Assembly: GCA_003452935.1 (NCBI GenBank)
Contig: DMMY01000003.1
Span: 1-37,478, forward strand
Reading direction: 5' to 3'
From: Elusimicrobiota bacterium
GTDB taxonomy: Bacteria; Elusimicrobiota; Elusimicrobia; UBA1565; UBA9628
DNA length: 37,478 nucleotides
Shown: positions 20,734-29,261 of the stretch, piece after piece
Layout of the letters: each line of letters begins with the position of its first letter
How positions within the stretch are numbered: the first letter of the stretch is position 1
Notes under the pieces: model-generated
Told to the model about the DNA's origin: nothing
Seen by the model: only the letters and a program-made list of their open reading frames with translations
The model's database searches: none
Translations under genes and position numbers: made by a program

Positions 20734-21786
20734 TCAGGACCCGCGGTAGCGGTAAGAGGTGACGAAGTCTGGACGCCGATCCGTGATATTATCAAGCTCT
20801 TCCAGGAACTTCCCCGCCCCCATCGCGACGCAGCTCAAGGGGTCGGCGGCGCGATGCACGGGGAGCTCGGTCTCTTGCCGAATAAGGTCGGGCAGTCCGC
20901 GCAGCAGCGACCCGCCTCCCGCCAGCATAATGCCTCTGTCCACCAAATCCGCGGCCAATTCCGCCGGGGTCTCCTCCAAAGTATTCTTGATCACGTCCAA
21001 GATGAGCTGCACCGGCTCCATCAACGATTGGCGCACCTCTTCCGACGTGATCAGCACTGTCTTAGGCAAGCCGGTGGCCTGATCCCGGCCCTTGACCTCC
21101 ATCGTCTTCTCCTCCTTCAAGGGGAAGACAGAGCCTATCTGAATTTTAACATCTTCCGCCGTCGTTTCTCCAATCAGGAGATTGTACTTCCTGCGAAAAT
21201 GCATCATCACGGCTTCATCCATCTCGTCGCCCGCGATGTCCAAAGACTTCGACACCACCAGCCCCCCCAGCGAGATCACCGCGGCTTCCGTGGTGCCGCC
21301 TCCGATGTCCACGATAAAGTTGCCGTGGGGTTCGGAGATGGGCAGGTCGGCGCCGATGGCGGCGGCCATGGGCTCCTCGATGAGATAGACTTCCCGGGCT
21401 CCGGCCTGCTCGGCCGATTCCTGGACCGCGCGCCGCTCCACCTCGGTGATGCCCGAAGGGATGCCGATGACGATGCGCGGGTGCAACAGCGAGCGGCGGT
21501 TATGGACTTTACGGATAAAATACTTGATCATCTCCTGCGTCACCTCGAAATCGGCGATGACGCCGTTTTTCAAGGGCCGTACCGCGGAGATGGATGAGGG
21601 AGTCCTGCCCAGCATGCGCTTGGCCTCGGCCCCGATGGCCAACACCCGCCGGCTCTCGCGATCAATGGCCACGACCGACGGCTCGCGAAGCACGATGCCC
21701 TGGTTCTTGACATACACCAGGGTATTAGCCGTTCCTAGGTCAATGCCCATGTCGTTGGAGAAAAGGCTGAAGAGAAAGTCGAACAT
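20734..21786 (-). CDS. mreB: Rod-shape-determining protein MreB (bacterial actin)
   Basis: The 350-residue protein starts FDFLFSLFSNDMGIDLGTANTL; the first ten residues form the amphipathic membrane-binding stretch, followed by phosphate loop 1. NFIVDIGGGTTEAAVISLG is phosphate loop 2 and DRGIMLAGGGSLLRGLP the adenosine motif, all intact. VIGIPSGITEVERRAVQESA is a family phrase. MreB filaments position the elongasome. The ATG is 4 bases after the rplQ stop, so mreB appears to continue the ribosomal-protein transcript. Confidence 0.96.
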   Translation of the reverse strand: MFDFLFSLFSNDMGIDLGTANTLVYVKNQGIVLREPSVVAIDRESRRVLAIGAEAKRMLGRTPSSISAVRPLKNGVIADFEVTQEMIKYFIRKVHNRRSLLHPRIVIGIPSGITEVERRAVQESAEQAGAREVYLIEEPMAAAIGADLPISEPHGNFIVDIGGGTTEAAVISLGGLVVSKSLDIAGDEMDEAVMMHFRRKYNLLIGETTAEDVKIQIGSVFPLKEEKTMEVKGRDQATGLPKTVLITSEEVRQSLMEPVQLILDVIKNTLEETPAELAADLVDRGIMLAGGGSLLRGLPDLIRQETELPVHRAADPLSCVAMGAGKFLEELDNITDRRPDFVTSYRYRGS

Positions 21787-21790
21787 GGAC

Positions 21791-22135
21791 CTAGCTCACC
21801 AAGGCGATCACGCCGCGCTCCGCGTTGTCGCCGGCACGCGGCGCCATGCGCAGAATGCGGGTGTAACCTCCCGCCCGCTTCGAGTAGCGCGGGGCCAGAA
21901 CCTCAAAGAGCTTTCGATAGACGGTCTTGTCGCGGATATCACGCCGCACCACATGATGGCGTCCGCGCACCGCGTGGGTGATGAGTTTTTCCGCGAAAGG
22001 CCGCAATTCCTTGGCTTTGGCGATGGTGGTTTCCACCTTCTCGTGCAGGAAAAGGCTCGTGGCCATGTTGCGAAGCATGGCCCGGCGATGCGAGCCGGTC
22101 ACGCCCAGTTTGCGTCCGCCCAGAGTCTTGATCAT
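21791..22135 (-). CDS. rplQ: 50S ribosomal protein L17
   Basis: The 114-residue product carries the L17 signature: RKLGVTGSHRRAMLRNMATS, LFLHEKVETTIAKAKELRPF and EKLITHAVRG, with the C-terminal KRAGGYTRILRMAPRAGDNAE part ending in ALVS. Length is normal. It closes the classical alpha operon, 37 bases after rpoA. Confidence 0.96.
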   Translation of the reverse strand: MIKTLGGRKLGVTGSHRRAMLRNMATSLFLHEKVETTIAKAKELRPFAEKLITHAVRGRHHVVRRDIRDKTVYRKLFEVLAPRYSKRAGGYTRILRMAPRAGDNAERGVIALVS

Positions 22136-22172
22136 AAACGAATCCCCTTAATGATTCGACGATTGAATGGCC

Positions 22173-23177
22173 TCAGGCATGCACCTGCATGCCCAGCGAC
22201 AGCCCCATATCCTTAAGGCGGTCCTTGATCTCGTCCAAGGATTTCTTGCCGAAGTTCTTGACGGCCAGGAGTTCCTCATCGCGCTTGGAAACCAACTCGC
22301 CGATGGTCTTGATGCGCGCGACTTTGAGGCAGTTGGAAGCGCGGGAGGAAAGCTCGATCATGTCGATGGACTGGCCCAGAATCTCCTTGAGCTTGGAGTC
22401 GACGCTGATACCCTCGCCCAGGCCGGGGCTCTGCGCGCCCACTTCGCCGGCGTACTCCTCGGTCAGGGACGGAGCCGCTTCTTCCTCAGGGATGAAGATA
22501 TCGAGAGACTGGCGCAGAAGCTTGGAGGACTGAATAAGCGCCTCGGCCGGGTTAAGCGAGCCGTCGGTCCAGATTTCCATGATGAGCCGGTCGTAATCGG
22601 TCACTTGTCCGACGCGGGCGTTTTCCACGTCATAATGGACCTTGATCACCGGGGAAAAGAGCGCGTCCACGGGCAAAAATCCCGCAGGCCAATGGTTCTG
22701 CTGGCGCAGTTCCTCGGCCGGGATGTAGCCGCGGCCTTTGGATATCTCTATCTCCATATCCAGCTTGCCGCCCGCTTCCAGATGCGCGATGACCAAGTCC
22801 TTGTTGACCACCTCGACGTTGGAGTTGACCCGGATGGTGCCCGCGGTCACCTCGCCCTCCTTGTTGGCGGTCAGATAGACCGTTTCGGGACCGTTGGAGA
22901 AAAGCTTGACCCGCAGCTTCTTGAGATTGAGAAGGATATTCATCATATCCTCCTTGACCCCGGTCAGCGTGGCGTACTCATGGGCGGCCCCGTCTATTCG
23001 AACCGCCGTCACGGCCGCGCCCTCCAGGCTGGAAAGCAGCACCCGGCGCAGGGCATTGCCGATGGTATGCCCATAGCCCCGCTCATAAGGCTCGGCGATG
23101 AATTTGGCGTAATTGTCCGACATCGTCTTCTCGTCGACACTCAACTTCTGCGGCAGGATCAGTTCTTTATAAGCCAT
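22173..23177 (-). CDS. rpoA: DNA-directed RNA polymerase subunit alpha
   Basis: The 334-residue protein has the N-terminal assembly domain, with GYGHTIGNALRRVLLSSLEG at about residues 34-53, and the C-terminal helix-hairpin-helix domain (LSSRASNCLKVARIKTIGEL, AVKNFGKKSLDEIKDRL) that contacts UP elements and activators. An acidic linker (about residues 230-250) joins them. Length and domain order are standard. The ATG at 23177 follows a GAGGGAGACAGG-type ribosome binding site. Confidence 0.97.
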   Translation of the reverse strand: MAYKELILPQKLSVDEKTMSDNYAKFIAEPYERGYGHTIGNALRRVLLSSLEGAAVTAVRIDGAAHEYATLTGVKEDMMNILLNLKKLRVKLFSNGPETVYLTANKEGEVTAGTIRVNSNVEVVNKDLVIAHLEAGGKLDMEIEISKGRGYIPAEELRQQNHWPAGFLPVDALFSPVIKVHYDVENARVGQVTDYDRLIMEIWTDGSLNPAEALIQSSKLLRQSLDIFIPEEEAAPSLTEEYAGEVGAQSPGLGEGISVDSKLKEILGQSIDMIELSSRASNCLKVARIKTIGELVSKRDEELLAVKNFGKKSLDEIKDRLKDMGLSLGMQVHA

Positions 23178-23201
23178 GGGCTCCTGTCTCCCTCTCTTGC
23201 G

Positions 23202-23825
23202 TTACTTGGAATAGTACTCGATGATCAGCTGTTCGTTGACGGGGAATGACATCTCGGAACGCTCCGGCGGCCGGACGACCTTGGCGGAAAACTCGCCTTC
23301 GTTGAACTCCAGATAGCTTGGCCGCTGATTGAGCCGCTTGGCGGTTTCCAGGCTAAGCTTGACGCCGACGTTCTCCCGATACCTTTGGTCCAGGGCCACC
23401 ACGGCTCCGGTCTTTACGGCGTAGGACGGGATGTTGACCGTCCGGCCGGACACCTTCACGTGCCCATGGCGCACCAGCTGCCGGGCCTGCTTCAGGGACG
23501 TGGCAATGCCCATGCGCCGGACCACGTTATCCAAGCGCAGTTCCAAGGAGCGCAGCAGATGTTCGCCGGAAGCCTCCGAGCTTTTGGATGCGTTGGCTAC
23601 GAGCCTTTTGAAGGGTTTTTCGGCCACGGACACGAGACGCCGCAGCTTCTGCTTTTCGCGCAAACGAATGGCATAGGCCGACGGCTTTCCTCTCTGCGGG
23701 CGGGCGGCTCCCGGCGGCGTGGGCCGTTTCTCCAGGAGGCACTTGGTATAGCACTTGTCGCCCTTGAGGAACAGTTTGTTTTGTTCGCGGCGGCACAGTT
23801 TGCAGACTGCTCCGGTGTATCTCAT
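23202..23825 (-). CDS. rpsD: 30S ribosomal protein S4, zinc-binding form
   Basis: The 207-residue protein has four cysteines near the N-terminus (CKLC at 8-11 and C..YTKC at 25-29), the zinc-binding C+ form of S4. The S4 RNA-binding domain follows (LELRLDNVVRRMGIATSLKQ, QLVRHGHVKVSGRTVNIPSY). S4 nucleates 16S rRNA folding and often represses its own operon. It lies between rpsK and rpoA as in most alpha operons. Confidence 0.96.
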   Translation of the reverse strand: MRYTGAVCKLCRREQNKLFLKGDKCYTKCLLEKRPTPPGAARPQRGKPSAYAIRLREKQKLRRLVSVAEKPFKRLVANASKSSEASGEHLLRSLELRLDNVVRRMGIATSLKQARQLVRHGHVKVSGRTVNIPSYAVKTGAVVALDQRYRENVGVKLSLETAKRLNQRPSYLEFNEGEFSAKVVRPPERSEMSFPVNEQLIIEYYSK

Positions 23826-23829
23826 GTCT

Positions 23830-24246
23830 TCAGACCCTCCTGGCCTTGGGTGGGCGGCAGCCGTTGTGGGGAATAGGCGTGACGTCCTTGAGGCTTACGA
23901 TGATGAGACCCGAGTTGCCCAGGCTGCGCACCGCGGTCTCGCGGCCCGGGCCAGGCCCCTTGATGAAAACCGCGACCTGCTTGACCCCAAGCTCGAGGGC
24001 GCGCTTGGCGATCTTGGTGGCGGTCACCCCGGCCGCGAAGGGAGTTCCCTTCTTGGTGCCCCTAAATCCGCTGCCGCCGGCCGAAGCCCAGGCCAGGACA
24101 TCGCCGCGGTCGTCGGCCAAAGACACGATCGTGTTGTTGAACGAACACTGGATATAGACCTTGGCGAAGGTCAGCGACTTCCAATTCTTCTTGGCCCCGC
24201 TCTGCGGACGTGAGGCCGGCGTCTGATTCGGTTTTTCTTCAGCCAT
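23830..24246 (-). CDS. rpsK: 30S ribosomal protein S11
   Basis: The 138-residue product matches S11: AKVYIQCSFNNTIVSLADDR, WASAGGSGFRGTKKGTPFAA, VFIKGPGPGRETAVRSL and a C-terminal DVTPIPHNGCRPPKARRV. I start at the ATG at 24246 (AEEKPNQ); an in-frame ATG at 24258 sits directly on the ribosome binding site. A polar N-terminal tail of about 25 residues precedes the core. Confidence 0.95.
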   Translation of the reverse strand: MAEEKPNQTPASRPQSGAKKNWKSLTFAKVYIQCSFNNTIVSLADDRGDVLAWASAGGSGFRGTKKGTPFAAGVTATKIAKRALELGVKQVAVFIKGPGPGRETAVRSLGNSGLIIVSLKDVTPIPHNGCRPPKARRV

Positions 24247-24270
24247 GTGGAATATCATCCTCTCCTAAAA

Positions 24271-24672
24271 TCAGGCCTTGGGCGCTGCGGGTTTGGCCTC
24301 GGCCTTGCCCGCGCCGATGGTCTTGCGCCGTCCCCGCCTGGTGCGAGCGTTGGTGCGCGTACGCTGACCGCGCACCGGAAGATTTCTGCGATAGCGGAAA
24401 CCCCGATAACTGCCGATCTCCTGAAGCCTTTGCAGGTTGCTCGCCAATTCGCGGCGCAGCTCGCCTTCCACCTTGTACTCCTTGGCCAGAATGGTGTTGA
24501 GCAAGCTGACCTGGCTCTCGGTCAGGTCCTTCACCCGCGTCGCCGCTGGAATCTGGTTGTTGAGCTTGGCCAGGACTTCCTCGGATGTCTCCTTGCCGAT
24601 GCCGTAAAGATACCGCAAGGCGACGTCGATCCTCTTGTTCTTGGGTAAGTCCACTCCCGCTACGCGTGCCAT
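24271..24672 (-). CDS. rpsM: 30S ribosomal protein S13
   Basis: The 133-residue product begins ARVAGVDLPKNKRIDVALRY and contains LYGIGKETSEEVL, GSYRGFRYRRNLPVRGQRT and RTNARTRRGRRKTI, all S13 hallmarks. A Lys/Ala tail (KAEAKPAAPKA) is added at the C-terminus, near the decoding centre where S13 tails contact tRNA. Confidence 0.96.
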   Translation of the reverse strand: MARVAGVDLPKNKRIDVALRYLYGIGKETSEEVLAKLNNQIPAATRVKDLTESQVSLLNTILAKEYKVEGELRRELASNLQRLQEIGSYRGFRYRRNLPVRGQRTRTNARTRRGRRKTIGAGKAEAKPAAPKA

Positions 24673-24690
24673 AGTCCTCTCCCTGTTGCG

Positions 24691-24804
24691 CTATCCCTGT
24701 CTCTGTTTATGCTTTGGGTTGGTGCAAAGAATCCGCACCACCCCGTTGCGCTTGATGATCTTGCACTTCTGACAGATCGGCTTGACGCTGGCTCTCACCT
24801 TCAT
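24691..24804 (-). CDS. rpmJ: 50S ribosomal protein L36, zinc-binding form
   Basis: This 37-residue protein is KVRASVKPICQKCKIIKRNG, then VVRILCTNPKHKQRQG, with the C-x2-C-x12-C-x4-H zinc motif intact. The start ATG at 24804 lies 1 base after the infA stop. It sits between infA and rpsM as in many bacteria. Confidence 0.96.
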   Translation of the reverse strand: MKVRASVKPICQKCKIIKRNGVVRILCTNPKHKQRQG

Positions 24805-24805
24805 C

Positions 24806-25024
24806 TCATTGCTCCCGATAGATAATTCTGCCGCGGGTGAGGTCATAGGGCGAAAGCTCCACCCGAACCTTGTCCCCGGGCAGGATCTTGATATAGTGCA
24901 TGCGCATCTTTCCCGAGATATGCGCCAACACCACCCTGCCCTGGGGAATCTCCACGCGGAACATCGCGTTGGGGAGGGCCTCGATGATGCTGCCCTCCAC
25001 TTCAATCTTGTCTTCCTTCGCCAT
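24806..25024 (-). CDS. infA: Translation initiation factor IF-1
   Basis: The 72-residue OB-fold protein reads AKEDKIEVEGSIIEALPNAM, FRVEIPQGRVVLAHISGKMR, then ILPGDKVRVELSPYDLTRGR and IIYREQ. This is full-length IF-1, which blocks the ribosomal A site during initiation. It follows map by 17 bases. Confidence 0.97.
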   Translation of the reverse strand: MAKEDKIEVEGSIIEALPNAMFRVEIPQGRVVLAHISGKMRMHYIKILPGDKVRVELSPYDLTRGRIIYREQ

Positions 25025-25041
25025 AAATTCCGTTGTCCTCT

Positions 25042-25812
25042 TTATTGCCCGTGCGACGTCAAGATTTCGGGGCCCCGGTCGGTCATGGCCACCGTATGCT
25101 CAAAATGCGCCGAAAGTCCGCCGTCCTTGGTCACGGAAGTCCACCCATCCTCCAAAATCCTGGCCTCCCAGCCCCCCGCGTTGACCATGGGCTCGATGGC
25201 CAAGACCATGCCCGCGGTCAGACGCACCCCTGTGCCGGCCTTTCCGTAATTCGGGACCGCCGGGTCCTCGTGCAGGGAGCGGCCGATGCCATGGCCGACG
25301 AATTCCCGCACCACGGAGAAGCCCGCCGCTTCCGCGTGCCTCTGGATGGCGTGGGATATGTCGCCCAAACGGCCCTGGGGCCGCATGGCGGCTATGCCCG
25401 CCGCCAAGGCCGAGCGCGTGACGTCGATCAGCTTTTGAGCCTCGGGGCTGACCGGACCGGCCGCCACGGTCACGGCCAAATCCGAATAAAATCCGTCGTA
25501 GAGGCAGCCCAGGTCCAGGCTGACCAAGTCCCCTTCCCGGATGACGCGCCGCCGCGATGGGATGCCGTGGATGATCTCGTTGTTAAGGGAGACGCACAAC
25601 GACGCCGGAAAGCCGTGATACCCCAAAAACGCCGGCTTGGCCCGGCGCCGGGAAAGCTCCAAGACGGCGAGTTCGTCCAGGGCCTGCGTCGTCACGCCCG
25701 GGCGCACCGCCGCCGCGACGGCGGAGAGCGCCTGCGACAGGACGGCTCCCGCCCGCCGCATGGCGGCGATCTCCTCGGAGCTTTTTAGTTCGATGGTTTT
25801 CGTGGAAAACAT
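25042..25812 (-). CDS. map: Methionine aminopeptidase, type I
   Basis: The 256-residue enzyme starts at the ATG at 25812 (STKTIELKSSEEIAAMRRAG). It carries the metal and catalytic residues in order: His in YHGFPASLCVSLNNEIIHG, Asp in LVSLDLGCLYDGFYSDLAVT, His in GHGIGRSLHED, Glu in MVLAIEPM and Glu in AHFEHTVAMTD. It removes the initiator methionine from new proteins. It lies 7 bases after adk. In-frame upstream codons inside adk are not a likely start. Confidence 0.95.
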   Translation of the reverse strand: MFSTKTIELKSSEEIAAMRRAGAVLSQALSAVAAAVRPGVTTQALDELAVLELSRRRAKPAFLGYHGFPASLCVSLNNEIIHGIPSRRRVIREGDLVSLDLGCLYDGFYSDLAVTVAAGPVSPEAQKLIDVTRSALAAGIAAMRPQGRLGDISHAIQRHAEAAGFSVVREFVGHGIGRSLHEDPAVPNYGKAGTGVRLTAGMVLAIEPMVNAGGWEARILEDGWTSVTKDGGLSAHFEHTVAMTDRGPEILTSHGQ

Positions 25813-25819
25813 CCTGGAA

Positions 25820-26476
25820 TTATCTCGGGGCCAGCAGCGGCGTGACGATTCTCGCCAAGCTCGCGGTGACCTCTTCCGGACTCTGGCCGGCGTCAACCTC
25901 TTGAAACACCTGTTCCGCCTTGTAATAGGCGACGAGTGGGCGGGTCAAGTCCTCATAAACCATAAGCCGCTTGCGCGCCGTGGCTTCGCTGTCATCTTCG
26001 CGCTGGCCCAAATCGCCGCCGCACTGGTCGCACTTCCCCTCGATTTTAGGGGGACGGCTCAAAACGTTGAAAACCTCGCCGCAGCCGCCGCAGATGCGCC
26101 GGGAAGTCAGGCGCTTCATGGCGCCCGTTTGGGTAAGATCAAGAAACAGCACCAAATCAATGGACGCGCCACGCTTGGCCAGGAAGGAGGAAAGGGCTTG
26201 GGCTTGTTCGAGATTGCGGGGGAATCCGTCGAGCAAATACCGGCCGCCTTTGGGATCCTCCAGCTTGGCGGCCACCATATCGGTGACTAGGCCGTCGGGC
26301 ACGAGCTTTCCGTTCTTGACGTATTCCGAGGCTTTCTGGCCCAAGGCGGTCTTGGCCGCCATTTCCGCGCGGAAAATGTCGCCGGTGGAAAGATGCTTCA
26401 AATCAAACCTCGCGCAGAGAGCCGACGACTGCGTCCCCTTCCCGGATCCCGGCGCCCCGATCAAGATGATGATCAT
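25820..26476 (-). CDS. adk: Adenylate kinase, zinc-LID form
   Basis: The 218-residue enzyme has the P-loop GAPGSGKGTQ, the NMP-binding region (HLSTGDIFRAEMAAKT), the DGFPRNLEQA motif and a LID domain with a four-cysteine zinc site (CGGCGEVF and CDQCGG). It interconverts ATP, ADP and AMP. The zinc LID is common outside the Proteobacteria. The start is 3 bases after the secY stop. Confidence 0.96.
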   Translation of the reverse strand: MIIILIGAPGSGKGTQSSALCARFDLKHLSTGDIFRAEMAAKTALGQKASEYVKNGKLVPDGLVTDMVAAKLEDPKGGRYLLDGFPRNLEQAQALSSFLAKRGASIDLVLFLDLTQTGAMKRLTSRRICGGCGEVFNVLSRPPKIEGKCDQCGGDLGQREDDSEATARKRLMVYEDLTRPLVAYYKAEQVFQEVDAGQSPEEVTASLARIVTPLLAPR

Positions 26477-26479
26477 GCC

Positions 26480-27811
26480 TCAGCTCCCGACGTTGAACCA
26501 GCGCTGCTGGATACGCCCTTTTTTGAGAAACCCCTCATAATGACGCATGATAAGATGCGCCTCAAGCTGCCCCATGGTGTCCAGGGCCACGCCCACGACG
26601 ATCAAGAGCGCCGTGCCGCCAAAATAAAATGGCGTATTAAATTCCTGACGCAGCCAGTCGGGCAAAACGGCGATGGCCGCGACGAACAGGGCCCCGCCCA
26701 AGGTGATGCGCTCGAGCACCCATTCGATGTACTTGGCGGTAGGCTCTCCCGGCCGGATGCCGGGGACGAACCCGCCCGATTTCTTCATATTCTCGGCCAA
26801 ATCCACGGGATTGATGGACACCGAGTTGTAGAAATAACAGAAAAAGATGACCAGCCCGGCATATAGAAGCTGGTAAATCCAATTGCCGCGGCTCCAAAAT
26901 TCCAGCATCTTCTGCGCCCAAGGGGCCTGCGGCGCGAAAGTCAGCACGGTGACCGGCACGGTCAACAGCGACACCGCGAAGATGACCGCGATAACCCCGG
27001 ACTGATCGACCTTGAGGGGCAGATAACTGGAGGCGCCGCCGTACATCTTGCGCCCCACCACGCGTTTGGCGTATTGCACCGGAATCTTGCGCTGGGCCGT
27101 CTCCACCCAGACCACGGAAAGAATGACCCCGACCAGCACGGCCAGAAGGAACAACGCCGTCAGAAGCCCGAGCTCCTCGAGCCGGATAAGGGAAATCAAA
27201 TTGAAGGCGGCGCTAGGGATGCGTTCCACGATCCCGGCGAAAATGAGCAGCGAGATGCCGTTGCCGATCCCGTTCTCGGTCATCTGCTCGCCCAGCCACA
27301 TGATGAAAATAGTCCCGGCCGTCAGGGTAAGCACGGTCATCATGTAGAAGCCCCAGGTCGGGTTGGAGACCACGGGCATGCCTCCCGGGGGAGACATCTT
27401 GGTGATGGCGATAGTCAGGCCGAAGGACTGGAAAGCCGCCAGGAACAAGGTAAGGTAGCGGGTCAGGCTGTTGAGCTTGCGGCGTCCCAGCTCCCCTTCT
27501 TTATGAAGCCGGTCCAGATAAGGAATGACGTGGGCGCCCTGCAGCAGGCTCATGATGATGGAGGCGTTGATGTAGGGCATCACGCCCATGGAAAATATGG
27601 AGAACCGCCCCAGCGCGCCTCCGGAAAATATGTTGAGAAAGCCCAACAGGCTGTTTTTTTGGGACTCGAATATGGCCCGGATCGCGTCGCCGTTGATTCC
27701 CGGGATCGGAATGGCCGCGCCGATCCGATAGACCGCGATGGCACCCAAGGTAAACAGCACCCGCTTGCGCAAGTCCGGCACTTCGAAGAGATCGGTGACG
27801 CGCTGAATCAT
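26480..27811 (-). CDS. secY: Preprotein translocase subunit SecY
   Basis: The 443-residue protein has about ten transmembrane helices and SecY phrases: RKRVLFTLGAIAVYRIGAAI, PIPGIN, FSIFSMGVMPYINASIIM, the plug region, GIGNGISLLIFAGI, RKIPVQYAKRVVGRKMYGG, and a C-terminal TALLIVVGVALDTMGQLEAH with LIMRHYEGFLKKG. It forms the Sec channel. It overlaps rplO by 4 bases (ATGA). Confidence 0.97.
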   Translation of the reverse strand: MIQRVTDLFEVPDLRKRVLFTLGAIAVYRIGAAIPIPGINGDAIRAIFESQKNSLLGFLNIFSGGALGRFSIFSMGVMPYINASIIMSLLQGAHVIPYLDRLHKEGELGRRKLNSLTRYLTLFLAAFQSFGLTIAITKMSPPGGMPVVSNPTWGFYMMTVLTLTAGTIFIMWLGEQMTENGIGNGISLLIFAGIVERIPSAAFNLISLIRLEELGLLTALFLLAVLVGVILSVVWVETAQRKIPVQYAKRVVGRKMYGGASSYLPLKVDQSGVIAVIFAVSLLTVPVTVLTFAPQAPWAQKMLEFWSRGNWIYQLLYAGLVIFFCYFYNSVSINPVDLAENMKKSGGFVPGIRPGEPTAKYIEWVLERITLGGALFVAAIAVLPDWLRQEFNTPFYFGGTALLIVVGVALDTMGQLEAHLIMRHYEGFLKKGRIQQRWFNVGS

Positions 27812-28275
27812 GGCTTGACGATGACCGCCTCGCCGCCCGCCTTCTGGATCTTTTCCCGGGCGCTGCCAGAAAAAGCGTGGGCGCTGATCTTGTATGCCGA
27901 GTTGACCGTGCCGTCGCCCAGGATTTTCACCGGGAGCCGGCCCTTGACCAAGCCGTGTATGCGCAAGGCTTCCAGGGAAACGTCTCTCTGGTTTCGGAAA
28001 ATTCTCTCGATGGACGCCAGGGAAACGACCTGAAACACCCGGCGAAACGGGCCGTTGGTGAATCCGCGTTTCGGGACGCGGCGCAACAGCGGGGTCTGCC
28101 CGCCCTCGAATCCGGACATCTTGCCGTCGCCGGAGCGGCTGCGCTGTCCCTTTTGGCCGCGCGTCGCGGTCTGCCCGGTGCCGGAACCTTCGCCCATGCC
28201 CAGACGGATGGGCCGGCGGCGCGCCCCGCGCGCGGGTTTTATGTTGCTCAGAGTCACAGGAATCTTTTCGGTCAT
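27808..28275 (-). CDS. rplO: 50S ribosomal protein L15
   Basis: The 155-residue product includes the L15 Gly-rich N-terminal part: GMGEGSGTGQTATRGQKGQR, SRSGDGKMSGFEGGQTPLLR and RVPKRGFTN. The C-terminal core is KILGDGTVNSAYKISAHAFS, GSAREKIQKAGGEAVIV. It follows rpsE by only 27 bases; the rpmD gene normally found between them is missing. Confidence 0.96.
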   Translation of the reverse strand: MTEKIPVTLSNIKPARGARRRPIRLGMGEGSGTGQTATRGQKGQRSRSGDGKMSGFEGGQTPLLRRVPKRGFTNGPFRRVFQVVSLASIERIFRNQRDVSLEALRIHGLVKGRLPVKILGDGTVNSAYKISAHAFSGSAREKIQKAGGEAVIVKP

Positions 28276-28302
28276 AAGGAATGTCCTTGAATTTTTATAT
28301 TC

Positions 28303-28866
28303 TTATTTTCCGCGGAGCTTGGCCGTCGCCTCGCTGGTGCGCAGGCGCTTGAGGCATTCCATGGTGGCTCCCACCACGTTGAAGCAGTTGTTCGAGCCCA
28401 GGCTCTTGGTGAGAATATTCTTGATTCCGCCGGCCTCGAGCACGGCGCGCACCCCGCCCCCGGCGATAACGCCGGTGCCCGGGGCGGCGGGCTTCATCCA
28501 CACCTTGCCCGAACCGAATTTCGCCAAAATCTCGTGCGGAATGGTGTCGCCCACCAGAGCGAATTTGATGAGGTTCTTGCGCGCTTGGGCGTTTCCCTTC
28601 TGTATGGAGGACTGCACTTCGCGAGCCTTGCCCAAACCGGAACCCACGGTGCCGGCGCCGTCGCCGATGACCACCAGGGCCGAGAAGGAGAATCTTTTTC
28701 CGCCCTTGACGGTCTTGGAGACCCGGTTGATCGCGACCACGGTTTCGCGAAACCCGTCCTCGCTCAAAGCGTTGGGGTCGCGGCGGCGCATGCGTTGGCC
28801 GTCGCGCGGACGGCCCTGGCTGGGCTGGGGAGCGGGAGTCTGCGTGCTGGGGGTCTCGGGGCTCAT
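28303..28866 (-). CDS. rpsE: 30S ribosomal protein S5
   Basis: The 187-residue product has the S5 double-stranded RNA-binding part (FRETVVAINRVSKTVKGGKR, FSFSALVVIGDGAGTVGSGL, GKAREV) and the C-terminal fold (GTGVIAGGGVRAVLEAGGIK, SLGSNNCFNVV). Of two nearby ATGs, the one at 28866 has the better spacing (7 bases) from AGGAG. The N-terminal 25 residues are a Pro/Gln/Arg-rich extension. Confidence 0.95.
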   Translation of the reverse strand: MSPETPSTQTPAPQPSQGRPRDGQRMRRRDPNALSEDGFRETVVAINRVSKTVKGGKRFSFSALVVIGDGAGTVGSGLGKAREVQSSIQKGNAQARKNLIKFALVGDTIPHEILAKFGSGKVWMKPAAPGTGVIAGGGVRAVLEAGGIKNILTKSLGSNNCFNVVGATMECLKRLRTSEATAKLRGK

Positions 28867-28876
28867 GATCATTCTC

Positions 28877-29236
28877 CTAGAACTGCAATCCTGCGGCCCG
28901 AGCTCCTTCGGCTAGGGCTTTGACGCGGCCATGGTAGACGCGCCCGCCGCGATCGAAAGCCACCTGCTTGACGCCGGCGGCCAGGGCCTGCTGGGCGATC
29001 AGCTCGCCAACGCGCTTGGCCGCGGCCAGGTTCTTGCCGAGCTTCTCGTTCTTGAGCTGTTTCGAGAGCGAGGAAGCGAAGGCCAGGGTCTTGCCCTGGC
29101 TGTCGTCGATGACCTGGGCGTAAATGTACTTCAGGCTGCGGTGCACGCTCAGGCGCGGCCGCCCATCCGGCCGCTGCGCGAGTTTTCCCCGCGTGCGTTT
29201 TTGCCGGTATTCGTATCGCGTCCACTTGTCTTTCAT
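28877..29236 (-). CDS. rplR: 50S ribosomal protein L18
   Basis: The 119-residue product shows L18 features: RKRTRGKLAQ-like basic N-terminus (YRQKRTRGKLAQRPDGRPRL), SVHRSLKYIYAQVIDDSQGK, TLAFASSLSK, and the end QVAFDRGGRVYHGRVKALAE, GARAAGLQF. It binds 5S rRNA. Length is normal. Confidence 0.96.
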   Translation of the reverse strand: MKDKWTRYEYRQKRTRGKLAQRPDGRPRLSVHRSLKYIYAQVIDDSQGKTLAFASSLSKQLKNEKLGKNLAAAKRVGELIAQQALAAGVKQVAFDRGGRVYHGRVKALAEGARAAGLQF

Positions 29237-29261
29237 TTTAAAATCGCCTCTTGATTGATGC

